Source of the DNA: Silicimonas sp.
GTDB taxonomy: Bacteria; Pseudomonadota; Alphaproteobacteria; Rhodobacterales; Rhodobacteraceae
DNA length: 60,892 nucleotides
Reading direction: 5' to 3'
Assembly: GCA_022824525.1 (NCBI GenBank)
Contig: JAJDZT010000014.1
Span: 1-60,892, forward strand
The notes under the pieces are model-generated. The model saw nothing but the letters and a program-made list of their open reading frames with translations. It had not been told where the DNA came from and ran no database searches. Numbering within the stretch: position 1 is the stretch's first letter; each line of letters begins with the position of its first letter. Shown here in pieces: positions 1 through 6,998 of this stretch. The position numbers were made by a program, and so were the translations under genes.

Positions 1-134
1 GTCGGAGGTTGGCGAAAGACTGGGAACGTACCGTGGAAAGCTCAGCGGCCTGGGCGCTCGTCGCCAGCATCCGCCTCGTAACGCGCAGATTAGCAAGACA
101 TTGCCAGGAAACGTAAAACTTTTCGGTCAGGCTC
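1..134 (+). mobile_element. Right end of an IS5-family insertion sequence (cut by window edge)
   Basis: The first 116 bases encode the C-terminus of an IS5-type transposase. They are followed by ttttcggtcaggctc (120-134), which I read as the right terminal inverted repeat. TTA at 135-137 would then be a TNA-type target duplication, as used by some IS5 groups. The left half and left repeat lie outside the window, so the boundary is inferred from one end only. It is not possible to say whether the copy is active. Confidence 0.6.
3..116 (+). CDS. IS5-family transposase, C-terminal fragment
   Basis: The frame starting at base 3 is open from the window edge to TAA at 114-116 and encodes the last 37 residues of a protein. 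The stretch RRLAKDWERTVESSAAWALV, followed by ASIRLVTRRLAR, matches the conserved C-terminal helix of IS5-family DDE transposases, which usually end with RRLAKD..., a hydrophobic helix and ASI(K/R)L..RRL. The catalytic DDE residues would lie upstream, outside the window. The protein would cut and rejoin the ends of its own element. Whether the full gene is intact cannot be judged here. Confidence 0.65.
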   Translation, partial: RRLAKDWERTVESSAAWALVASIRLVTRRLARHCQET

Positions 135-210
135 TTAGACCGCGCTGCGGGTTGCGCGTGGTTCACCCGTGCAGGATGGTTCCAATCGAAGTTTGCTGCC
201 GCGTGGTGAA

Positions 211-286
211 TGGTGCCCCCACACGGACTCGAACCGCGGACCTACTGATTACAAATCAGTTGCTCTACCAGCTGAGCTATAGGGGC
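211..286 (-). tRNA. tRNA-Thr (anticodon TGT)
   Basis: The reverse strand folds as a 76-base tRNA. The acceptor stem is GCCCCTA/TGGGGGC, the D arm GCTC..GAGC, the anticodon stem ACTGA/TCAGT with loop TTTGTAA (anticodon TGT, reading ACA and probably other ACN codons), and the T arm CGCGG-TTCGAGT-CCGTG. CCA is encoded at 211-213. It stands alone between the IS end and the sulfotransferase-like gene. Confidence 0.95.
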
Positions 287-424
287 ACGGGCGCTTCCTT
301 AGCAATCGCGCGTTTGTCACACAAGCCGCTTGTTTTGTGTTTGAAGCACTTTTCCCGCCGCGATGTCAGAAGTACTCTCTGCGCCAAGTGTCGATCTTGG
401 ACAAGACACGTGGGACGGGGCCGC

Positions 425-1291
425 ATGCAGATCGTTTTTCACCTGGGCGCGCATTTTACAGATGACGGGTTGCTGATCCGGTCGATTCTGCAAAACCGTG
501 CCCGGCTTGCGAAGGAAGGCATCCTGGTCCCCGGCCCGCTTCGCTACCGCGAACTCTTTGGAGATATCTCCACCCGGCTGCGGGGCGAACCGGCGGATGC
601 CGCGACCGAAGCTCTGCTGATGGCGGCCATCGCGGAGGATGAAACGGCTGACCGCGTGGTTCTTTCCAGCGAGAATTTCCTGTGCCGCCCGCAGAAAGTG
701 CTGGGGCACGAGGGACTATATCCGAAGGCAGAGAAATCGGCCTGGTTGGCGAATTGCCTTCCGAACCATGATGTCGGTTTCGCCATGGGGATCCGCAATC
801 CGGCGAGTTTCCTGCCCGAGGTGGCCCGCGCCCTGCCCCTTGGAACCGAGATGCCGGACGAGCTCATGGTGGATACGCTTCTCTGGTCGGATGTGATCGC
901 CGATATCACGACGGCCAATCCCGGCTCGGATATCTGTGTCTGGTGCCATGAGGATACGCCGTTCATCTGGTCTGAGATCATGCGCGAACTGACCGGGCAC
1001 GATCCGTTCACAGAGCTGGATGGCGAGTTCGACATGTTGGAGACCATCATGTCGAGAGACGGTCTGGAGCGGTTGCAGGAGTTCCTCGACAGTCGCGGCG
1101 TGTCGGATCAGATCAAGCGACGCCGGGCCGTGTCGGCCTTCCTCGACGCACATGTTCTGCACGAGGAGGTCGAGGCGGAAATCGACCTGCCCGGCTGGAC
1201 CGATGAAACGGTAGAGGCGTTGACCGAAGTCTATGAAGAAGATGTCGCGCGCATTTCGGCCATGCCGAACGTGACGTTCGTCTCTCCTTAG
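425..1291 (+). CDS. Sulfotransferase-like protein with degenerate nucleotide-binding loop
   Basis: This 288-residue protein begins MQIVFHLGAHFTDDG. The opening resembles the 5'-PSB loop of PAPS-dependent sulfotransferases (typically FHLGAHKTGTT, which binds the cofactor phosphosulfate), but the KTGTT part is replaced by FTDDG. It continues like this family with a helix rich in Leu/Arg (about 16-35) and a strand EGILVPG. No signal peptide or membrane helix is visible. I use the ATG at 425 because the longer open frame runs back over the antisense of the tRNA-Thr gene. Known: the Lys of the loop is needed for catalysis in true sulfotransferases. Inferred: this protein may bind no PAPS and have another role. 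Confidence 0.55.
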   Translation: MQIVFHLGAHFTDDGLLIRSILQNRARLAKEGILVPGPLRYRELFGDISTRLRGEPADAATEALLMAAIAEDETADRVVLSSENFLCRPQKVLGHEGLYPKAEKSAWLANCLPNHDVGFAMGIRNPASFLPEVARALPLGTEMPDELMVDTLLWSDVIADITTANPGSDICVWCHEDTPFIWSEIMRELTGHDPFTELDGEFDMLETIMSRDGLERLQEFLDSRGVSDQIKRRRAVSAFLDAHVLHEEVEAEIDLPGWTDETVEALTEVYEEDVARISAMPNVTFVSP

Positions 1292-1300
1292 AAAAGCCCG

Positions 1301-1963
1301 TCAGTCCTGACTGATCGTTGGCCAGCCCATAAGGCGCGAAAACGGATGCCCGCCGCCCGGCAGCACAGATCGGCTTTCCTTCTTCTTGGAAAGCAGCGGC
1401 ATGGGCCAGAACATCTTCGACATGAAGCTTCCGGTCTTCAACCGCGCCTTGGGGGTCCGGCCCCGGATGACACCATCCCCGAAAAAGAGTTTGCCGCCGC
1501 TCATCGCGCTTGAGCGACGTTTTTGCGGTGACAGAAGCCGGAGGCCAAGCGTTTCCGATATCGTGGGACCAGCTTTCACGCTTCCTTCCATGGTCAGGAA
1601 GTGCGGGTGATCCTTGAGCACGCTCGGCGCATGATCGCGCGGTGCCTTGACCCGGAAGCTTTCGTTCTCAAGACCGGACGATATGGCGCCGCTTGTCTCG
1701 AACGTCTCGTTGGCAATCCGGACGGCGTTCAGAGGTTTGTAGGTGGCATGGACCACGACAAGGCTTTTCCCCTCCTCGATCCGGGTAGCCAGTTTTCCAG
1801 CAGCATCCTCGGGGATCAGAGCCAGTTCCATCCGCCGCGCGACATTGTCGTTCGGCGTGATCATCATGATCGCATTTCGCGGGAAGCCTGCGCGGTACAA
1901 TCGTCCGACGATCCCTTGCGCAGAAGCCTCGTTTTCGTAAAGCCGGGTGATAACGGTAATCAT
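1301..1963 (-). CDS. Hypothetical protein at the end of the puc operon
   Basis: This 220-residue, probably cytosolic protein lies 23 bases after pucC on the same strand, so it is likely co-transcribed with the antenna genes. Residues 1-75 (ITRLYENEASAQGIVGRLYRAGFPRNAI) look like the small alpha/beta domain of YflT/general-stress-17M type proteins, which often sit in front of other domains. The second half, from about 95, is basic and low in recognisable motifs (many Lys, Arg, Ser and Gly). It does not resemble PucD or PucE. Its function is unknown; assembly or stability of LH2 is a guess from position alone. Confidence 0.7.
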   Translation of the reverse strand: MITVITRLYENEASAQGIVGRLYRAGFPRNAIMMITPNDNVARRMELALIPEDAAGKLATRIEEGKSLVVVHATYKPLNAVRIANETFETSGAISSGLENESFRVKAPRDHAPSVLKDHPHFLTMEGSVKAGPTISETLGLRLLSPQKRRSSAMSGGKLFFGDGVIRGRTPKARLKTGSFMSKMFWPMPLLSKKKESRSVLPGGGHPFSRLMGWPTISQD

Positions 1964-1986
1964 GATATCTCCGCCGATGTCTTCTC

Positions 1987-3381
1987 TCAGGTTTCTTGGA
2001 CGGTCCGCCCGCCCTTTGGAATGGCCAGCAGAATGGCCAGTATGAGGAACGCGATTTCTATCGCGAAGACATAATTGTAGGGCGCGGCGGTGGAAAGTCC
2101 TCCCAAAAGCGGCATTTGAACGATGATATCGCGGGTAATGCCCGCAAGTGCGACACCAATGCCTGCGGCGGTGGCCTGAACCGCTCCCCAGGTGCCAAGC
2201 GCAAGTCCGATGCGGTTTTCAGGCGCAGCCCGGATCGTTGCGGTCAGTGTTGCATGTCCGAACAGGCCGGCGCCGAGACCCGTTGCCAGCACGCCTGCCA
2301 AAAAGACCAGAGCGCCGCCACCGAAGGACGCGAGGATGATGGCTGCGAAACCCGGCACGCCCACCAGGGCACCAACCCGGCCGATGGAGACAGCATCCGC
2401 CGGGCCCGAAAGGACGCGGGATGCAATGGCAAATCCGATCAGCGTGCCAGTCGCGAAGAGTGCGGTGAGCCGTGTCGTTTCGGCCACCGAGAAGCCGAGG
2501 GCCTGCCCTCCGTAAGGTTCGAGCAGCACATCCGCCATGCCGAAACCGAACGTGCCAAGCGCGATCAGGACCATCAGGCGGACCATTCCGGGTTGGGCAA
2601 TCAGCGCGTTCCAGGCCTCGGCAAAGGGCACGCTGCGTTGATTGTCCATCTCGCGCGCGCGGTCACGGTTAAGCGCTTCCTGCTTCCAGAGTGCGAACAG
2701 GTTGAGCCCGATCGTGAGGACGGCAGTGCCCTGAATCACCTGGATCAGGCGACCGGGCGTGTAGTTTTCGAGAAGCGCGCCATAGATCAGCGCGCTCAGC
2801 ACCATTCCGAAGAGGAGCATGACGTACATCAGACCAACGACCTTCGGCTGGTCGTCCTCCCGCACGAGGTCCGTGGCGAGCGCGAGGCCTGCCGTCTGGA
2901 CGATGTGGAGCCCTGCCCCGACCAGAAGAAATGCCAGTGCCGCCGAGGAAAGCCCGATCCAGCGCGGCGCGTCTACCGCTTCGCCGTAGCCTGACAGAAC
3001 GAGCAGTGCGAATGGCATGATGGCGAACCCGCCGAACTGGTACATCGTGCCTTTCCAGATGTAGGGCACGCGCCTGAGGCCGAGCGCAGACTTGTGTTGA
3101 TCCGAGCGGTGACCGATCAGCGTTCTGAACGGTGCGAAGAGCAGCGGCAACGCCAGCATGCCTGCAACCAACGTGGCAGGCACGGCAAGCTCCACGATCA
3201 TGACGCGGTTCAGTGTCCCTACGAGCAGCACGAGAGCCGCGCCGACGGTCACTTGAAAGAGGGATAGGCGCAGGAGGCGCGAGAGCGGAACGTCTTCGGT
3301 CGCGACATCTGCAAAGGGGAGATACTTCGGGCCGACCGCCGCCAGCTTTCGTAATGCGAATGCTCGGTAGTCGAAGGCCAT
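1987..3381 (-). CDS. pucC: PucC, light-harvesting complex assembly protein (BCD-family MFS)
   Basis: This 464-residue polytopic membrane protein of the PucC/LhaA/Bch2 branch of the major facilitator superfamily has about 12 hydrophobic segments. The loop after the second helix pair holds IGHRSDQHKSALGLRRVPYI, a hallmark of this branch (GxxSDxxxSxxGxRRxPYI). The family is needed for assembly of LH2 or LH1 and probably delivers bacteriochlorophyll or acts as a membrane chaperone. The gene follows pucA by 108 bases that contain a strong stem-loop. AGGGGAA lies just upstream of the ATG. Length and start agree with known PucC proteins. Confidence 0.93.
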   Translation of the reverse strand: MAFDYRAFALRKLAAVGPKYLPFADVATEDVPLSRLLRLSLFQVTVGAALVLLVGTLNRVMIVELAVPATLVAGMLALPLLFAPFRTLIGHRSDQHKSALGLRRVPYIWKGTMYQFGGFAIMPFALLVLSGYGEAVDAPRWIGLSSAALAFLLVGAGLHIVQTAGLALATDLVREDDQPKVVGLMYVMLLFGMVLSALIYGALLENYTPGRLIQVIQGTAVLTIGLNLFALWKQEALNRDRAREMDNQRSVPFAEAWNALIAQPGMVRLMVLIALGTFGFGMADVLLEPYGGQALGFSVAETTRLTALFATGTLIGFAIASRVLSGPADAVSIGRVGALVGVPGFAAIILASFGGGALVFLAGVLATGLGAGLFGHATLTATIRAAPENRIGLALGTWGAVQATAAGIGVALAGITRDIIVQMPLLGGLSTAAPYNYVFAIEIAFLILAILLAIPKGGRTVQET

Positions 3382-3402
3382 GGTTCCCCTATCAATATGC
3401 CC

Positions 3403-3430
3403 CGACCGCCCCGGAAAACCGGGACGGTCG
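3403..3430 (-). promoter_or_regulatory. Stem-loop between pucA and pucC
   Basis: A near-perfect 12-pair stem (one C/A mismatch) encloses the tetranucleotide AAAA (TTTT in the mRNA strand). There is no long U-run after it. In Rhodobacter puc operons an intercistronic stem-loop at this place stabilises the short pucBA message and lets only part of transcription reach pucC. The same role is inferred here: much more antenna peptide than PucC. Confidence 0.75.
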
Positions 3431-3489
3431 AGCGCGTGGGGCGTACTGCCTTAAGGGTCCGGTGGACTCTTTAGGATTGCGCCCGTTCT

Positions 3490-3807
3490 CTAGTTCGCCG
3501 CGAGGACGTCAGGCTGCAAAATCGCGCGCGCTGTCGTGCCGTCTGGCAAAACAATCGTCACTTCCTTTGCACCGGGTGCATCAAGCACGTAGGACGCCTT
3601 CGAGACATTTGGATCCGCGTCATCCAGGATCGTTGCCGAGGCCATCTCGCTGGAGCCGAGTTCGTTCCCCTTGAGGAAGTCACCCACCCAGCCAGTATTG
3701 GTCAGGACAGCCACATGGACAGCGAAGGAGCCGACAGCCACACCGGTGAGGAACAATGGAACCCCAACAGTCGGCTTAACGACCAGCCACATCTTTGCGT
3801 TATTCAT
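3490..3807 (-). CDS. pucA: PucA, LH2 alpha subunit with long C-terminal extension
   Basis: Light-harvesting alpha polypeptides begin with a short cytoplasmic helix, cross the membrane once and bind bacteriochlorophyll through a His in the helix. Here MNNAKMWLVVKPTVGVPLFL leads into a single membrane helix (about 14-36) with the ligand His31 in GSFAVHVAVL, then TGW at 37-39. LH2 alpha chains usually end near residue 50-60. This one continues to 105 with an acidic, then Val-rich tail that contains no second membrane helix. AGGGAGG precedes the start by 6 bases. It follows pucB by 12 bases and must assemble with it in the intracytoplasmic membrane. Extended alpha chains exist in some phototrophs. 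Confidence 0.88.
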   Translation of the reverse strand: MNNAKMWLVVKPTVGVPLFLTGVAVGSFAVHVAVLTNTGWVGDFLKGNELGSSEMASATILDDADPNVSKASYVLDAPGAKEVTIVLPDGTTARAILQPDVLAAN

Positions 3808-3819
3808 AAGATGCCTCCC

Positions 3820-3975
3820 TTACCCGAGCCACGGCGTCGACACAGCGACGAGAATGTGGGCCAGTACGGCAATTGCGCCAAAGACGCGCGTGCCGTCGAT
3901 GAGATAGCTGTGCACCTCTTCCGCCTCGCGGAGCGTCAGGCCGGTTGGCCAGACTTTATCAGGATCGTCGGACAT
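3820..3975 (-). CDS. pucB: PucB, LH2 beta subunit
   Basis: This 51-residue antenna peptide begins MSDDPDKVWPTGLTLREAEE. The pattern KVWP(S/T)GLT..EAEEVH is typical of LH2 beta chains. One membrane helix (about 29-47) carries the bacteriochlorophyll ligand His40 (AVLAHILVA). A second conserved His is at 22. The chain ends TPWLG, as in known PucB proteins. AAGGAG lies 6 bases before the ATG. It is the first gene of a leftward operon pucB-pucA-pucC-orf220. No pigment-synthesis or reaction-centre genes occur in the window, so the main photosynthesis cluster must be elsewhere. Confidence 0.93.
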   Translation of the reverse strand: MSDDPDKVWPTGLTLREAEEVHSYLIDGTRVFGAIAVLAHILVAVSTPWLG

Positions 3976-4083
3976 GTACCGATCTCCTTATTGGTTGCGT
4001 ATCAGGAGCGTTGCACACACCACACCGTTCTGCGGCATACACGCGACTCCCCAACCGGCGGGCACGATCGGTAACACCACTCT

Positions 4084-4125
4084 GACAACTTATGTTGACA
4101 CATTCAACTGTAAATATGAGTTGTC
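4084..4125 (-). promoter_or_regulatory. Candidate puc control region (inverted repeat)
   Basis: GACAACT (4084-4090) and AGTTGTC (4119-4125) form a perfect inverted repeat. It flanks an AT-rich segment that contains a second inner pair, GTTGACA and AACTG. The site lies about 110 bases before pucB in a non-coding stretch between the CMD-like gene and pucB. In the direction of pucB, TTTACA and TAAGTT about 16 bases apart could serve as -35/-10. No exact TGT-N12-ACA site of the PpsR type is present. Confidence 0.35.
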
Positions 4126-4172
4126 GCAGGGAATTTCACGCAAGCTCGGCGTGCTTGTTACCCCCGTTACGC

Positions 4173-4562
4173 TCAATCGGGTGCGGTTTCCGCCAAAACG
4201 CCCTTTGCGACACGGAAGCATTCAAGAGCCTGGGGCACGCCGCAGTAAATGCCGACCACATGAATGATTGCGCGAATTTCTTCTTTGGAAACACCGTTGT
4301 TCATGGCGCCCTTCAAGTGGATTTCCCACTCCGTCATCTGCCCGAGCGCCCCGATCATGGCAAGGTTCATCATCGAGCGCGTTTTGGCGTCGATCACGTC
4401 GTCGCCCCAGCCGAAACCCCAACACCAGGCGGTCATGGCTTCCTGAAATGGGCGTGTGAAGTCGTCTGCCGCTGCAAGGTTCTTCTCGACATAGTTTGCG
4501 CCGAGCGTCGCCTTGCGCTGCTCGAGGCCCTTCAGAAACATATCTTCGTCAAAAAGACTCAT
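4173..4562 (-). CDS. Carboxymuconolactone decarboxylase family protein
   Basis: This 129-residue, all-helical cytosolic protein belongs to the CMD family. FGWGDDVIDAKTRSMMNLAM and EWEIHLKGAMNNGV are typical of PcaC-like members, and the C-terminal IIHVVGIYCGVP gives the HxxxYxG signature. It lacks the CxxC of AhpD peroxidases. PcaC itself decarboxylates 4-carboxymuconolactone in protocatechuate breakdown, but no other pca gene is nearby. The gene is the last of the leftward set RpiR-Rieske-GFA-CMD, 10 bases after the GFA gene. A link to that pathway is therefore more likely than classical pca function. The exact reaction is unknown. Confidence 0.8.
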   Translation of the reverse strand: MSLFDEDMFLKGLEQRKATLGANYVEKNLAAADDFTRPFQEAMTAWCWGFGWGDDVIDAKTRSMMNLAMIGALGQMTEWEIHLKGAMNNGVSKEEIRAIIHVVGIYCGVPQALECFRVAKGVLAETAPD

Positions 4563-4572
4563 GCGAAAGCTC

Positions 4573-4977
4573 CTATTGGATATCGGCTGTACCGGGGTGT
4601 TTGGTGAGTGTGTCAGAGAGGTTCAGCCAATCCAACCGTTCGGAATAATGGCAGTGCAGATCGGGTCGGTAGTTGTCCGGCTCTTCCTGTGAAACGGCGT
4701 AGAGGTGGATTTCGCCGGGCCAGCGTGTGCTTTCAAAGCTCATTTGCGTGCCGCAGGTGGGGAAAAAGCTGCGCGTGGCAATTTCGGAAGACTGGAAACG
4801 CGTGCGGGCCCCTGTCCATGTCACCGCCGCCTCGGCAAAGCCCATCCAGGCGACGATCGGAGCGGAGCACGCCCGCCGACAACTTTCGCAATGGCAAAGC
4901 GCGGTCCATTTGGGCGCGCTTTCGGTGCGATACCGAACGGCTCCGCAGAGGCACCGGCCGCTGATCGTCTCACCCAT
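4573..4977 (-). CDS. GFA-family (glutathione-dependent formaldehyde-activating enzyme-like) zinc protein
   Basis: This 134-residue protein has the zinc-binding pattern of the GFA/CENP-V family: CLCGAVRY near residue 8, CHCESCRR near 30 and FFPTCGTQMSF near 75. Gfa of methylotrophs was described as speeding the condensation of formaldehyde with glutathione, though that role has been disputed, and many family members have unknown roles. I chose the ATG at 4977 over a TTG one codon earlier. It overlaps the end of the Rieske gene by 8 bases, so the two are translationally linked. Because Rieske and DMGDH-like demethylases release one-carbon units, formaldehyde handling is a reasonable inference. 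Confidence 0.82.
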   Translation of the reverse strand: MGETISGRCLCGAVRYRTESAPKWTALCHCESCRRACSAPIVAWMGFAEAAVTWTGARTRFQSSEIATRSFFPTCGTQMSFESTRWPGEIHLYAVSQEEPDNYRPDLHCHYSERLDWLNLSDTLTKHPGTADIQ

Positions 4978-6049
4978 CAATCGCCTCCCGCATCCAGCGC
5001 TGGAGGTGCATCACGGGATGTTCCGAATTCACACCGCCCTTCGGATCCACGACGAGCGGCCCCGGACGGTAACCCCGCGAGCGGAGCCCACGTTGCACGC
5101 TTTCGACGAGGTGGATGTCTTCTTCGACCGTGGTTTCCCGATCCTGAACGGCAAGCGCTCGGACTTTCGGGTCGTCGAGGCCGTCAACCGAGTACCAGCC
5201 GCGCCAGACCACGACATGCGACGCGTCCACAACGCGCCAATGATACGTGTTCAGCACGTTGCCCGGATAGACCTGAAAGGAAAACATCGGCCAGAGGAAC
5301 CAGCTGGAATATTCATCGAAATGCGGGAACCCGGAATGGATGTCATAGGTCATGTCCGCAAGGTTCTGGCACTCCGTGGTGTGTCGCAGGCACATGCCCT
5401 GAGGCTGGATGTCATAGGTTTCAGGCTTCACCACGCCGCTGGCGAAGGTCGGATGGCAGAGCGAGCAGTGATAACACTCGGAGTAGTTTTCCACCGAAAC
5501 TTTCCAATTGCAGCGCTCGGGGATCTTGACCCATTCGAGGGGTTTGAGGTTGGCCCAATGCGGAAGCCAGTCTTCGAGTTCGGCACGTGCGCCCGGGAAC
5601 CAGTCGTCCATCGGCTTGGCGTTGGGGTCGAGGTTGACGAAGAGAAAACCGAGGAATTCTTCCGACCGCACTTCGGTGAGGCAGATCGTGGATTTGTCGA
5701 GCCCCTCGACGGCATTGATGTTCGGCCCGGCGCGCAACTGGCCGGTCAGTTCGTAGGTCCATGCGTGATACGGGCAGACGACCACCCGCGTTGTGCCCGC
5801 CCCTTCGACCAACTGATGCGCGCGATGCTGGCACACGTTGTAAAAGACCCGGATTCTGTCGTCGCGCCCCTTGATGGCGAAAAGACTTTCACCTGCGATT
5901 TCAAAGGTTTTGTAAGCTCCGGTTTCCGCCAGTTCCGACACGTGGCAGCCGAATTGCCAGGTTGTGGCGAGGAGGCCCTGCTTCTCCACCTCGAACACCT
6001 GCGGGTCTGTGTAGTACCGCGCGTCAAGTGAACGGATCGGCTCAGCCAT
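4970..6049 (-). CDS. Rieske non-heme iron oxygenase, alpha subunit (N-demethylase type)
   Basis: This 359-residue protein has an N-terminal Rieske domain with Cys73-Gln-His75 and Cys92-x-x-His95 for the 2Fe-2S cluster. The catalytic domain has ENYSECYHCSLCH, in which His194 and His199 bind the mononuclear iron, and an acidic ligand near Asp311. Its layout resembles the alpha subunits of stachydrine, glycine betaine and carnitine oxygenases, which attack quaternary amines and release a methyl or other group oxidatively. These enzymes need a flavin/ferredoxin reductase, and none is encoded in the window. The ATG at 6049 shares one base with the stop of the RpiR gene. A GTG one codon earlier is possible. 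The substrate is inferred only from neighbours. Confidence 0.88.
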   Translation of the reverse strand: MAEPIRSLDARYYTDPQVFEVEKQGLLATTWQFGCHVSELAETGAYKTFEIAGESLFAIKGRDDRIRVFYNVCQHRAHQLVEGAGTTRVVVCPYHAWTYELTGQLRAGPNINAVEGLDKSTICLTEVRSEEFLGFLFVNLDPNAKPMDDWFPGARAELEDWLPHWANLKPLEWVKIPERCNWKVSVENYSECYHCSLCHPTFASGVVKPETYDIQPQGMCLRHTTECQNLADMTYDIHSGFPHFDEYSSWFLWPMFSFQVYPGNVLNTYHWRVVDASHVVVWRGWYSVDGLDDPKVRALAVQDRETTVEEDIHLVESVQRGLRSRGYRPGPLVVDPKGGVNSEHPVMHLQRWMREAIDG

Positions 6050-6933
6050 CACTCTGCCTCATGGTAGATGCCAAGCTGATGGCGTCGCTTGTGAAAGGTC
6101 TCGACCCTTTGGGGCAACTCGTCGCTGGCGACGGCAACGACGAAAGACAAAAGCGTTTCGAGCAGTGCGATGATGCTGACGGACGACGGGAAGAATTGCG
6201 GCGTGTCGACGGACACCGTGAAACCATGGTCTGCATCCCGAAGAATTGGGCTCGCAGGGCTGTCGGAGAGACCTACAATCGTGAGCCTCTGCTCCTTCGC
6301 AATGGTGACGGCTTCCACCACTTCCGCGCGGAAAGGTTTGCAGGTGATGGCAATCAGAACATCTCGCTCATCCGCCCAGGCGAGGTCATCAACGGGCGTC
6401 GAGCCCGGGCGCGGAATGGCGTGGATTTGCACCATGCCGGTAGAGGCAAGGTAGGTGAAGTTGCGCGCGTTGGAATTGTGGATACCCACACCCAGCACAT
6501 AGACATTACGCGAGTTCCAGATCGCTGTTGCGGCCGCTTCGAGCTGATCCGGGGTTACACTCGCGAAGGTCTCTTCCACGTTGCGCAGCGCTTCCTGCAC
6601 CATATCCGCGTAGAGGCCGCCGAGATCGCCGGACTTCCGGATGTCTTGCAACCAGCGGACGCGGTCGGGGAAATCCGCCGCCCCTCGCCGGATCGCCTCG
6701 CGGAACGGAACGCGGAAATCCTCGTACCCCTCGAACCCGACCTGACGCGCCATGCGCACAACGGTGTTGGGTTTGACGTTCGCCGCTTCCGCAATCTCGC
6801 GCACGGTCGACACGCCGACGTCGCGCGGGTTTTCGAGCACGTAGGTCGCGGCTTTCCGCGCCTCGGGCGTCAGGTCCGGAAGCTCTTCTGCGAGCCGCTC
6901 CAGAATCGTACGTGATACATTTGTCCCATTCAT
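6049..6933 (-). CDS. MurR/RpiR-family transcriptional regulator
   Basis: This 294-residue protein has an N-terminal RpiR-type helix-turn-helix (about residues 5-80, with STVREIAEAANVKPNTVVRM) and a C-terminal SIS domain (about 125-265), which in this family senses a phosphosugar or other small metabolite. I start at the ATG at 6933, because a longer open frame would run into the divergent gene. It lies back to back with the flavoprotein gene at 6999 and is translationally coupled to the Rieske gene. It very likely controls both arms of the 4.2-14.6 kb cluster. Whether it represses or activates cannot be seen. Confidence 0.88.
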   Translation of the reverse strand: MNGTNVSRTILERLAEELPDLTPEARKAATYVLENPRDVGVSTVREIAEAANVKPNTVVRMARQVGFEGYEDFRVPFREAIRRGAADFPDRVRWLQDIRKSGDLGGLYADMVQEALRNVEETFASVTPDQLEAAATAIWNSRNVYVLGVGIHNSNARNFTYLASTGMVQIHAIPRPGSTPVDDLAWADERDVLIAITCKPFRAEVVEAVTIAKEQRLTIVGLSDSPASPILRDADHGFTVSVDTPQFFPSSVSIIALLETLLSFVVAVASDELPQRVETFHKRRHQLGIYHEAE

Positions 6934-6998
6934 GATTGACGATGGTACTTTTGTGCGCTTAGCCTGTCGAGCGAAAAACGACTCGGGAAGGCGGCACA
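6934..6998. promoter_or_regulatory. Divergent promoter region of the catabolic cluster
   Basis: These 65 bases separate the leftward RpiR gene from the rightward flavoprotein gene and must hold at least one promoter or operator. GGGAAGG at 6985-6991 is the ribosome site of the GTG start at 6999. No clear ribosome site precedes the RpiR ATG. A weak dyad CGAG...CTCG flanks GCGAAAAACGA near 6969-6985. I see no convincing -35/-10 pair. Confidence 0.4.

Noticed and set aside
101..424. N-terminal extension of the sulfotransferase-like gene
   Set aside because: It would translate the end of the IS element and the antisense of tRNA-Thr. The conserved start is the ATG at 425.
3976..4172. PpsR/CrtJ site in the puc control region
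   Set aside because: Every TGT in the gap was checked for ACA after 12 bases and none matched.
4173..4562. AhpD-type peroxidase
   Set aside because: The CMD-family protein lacks the CxxC pair required by AhpD.
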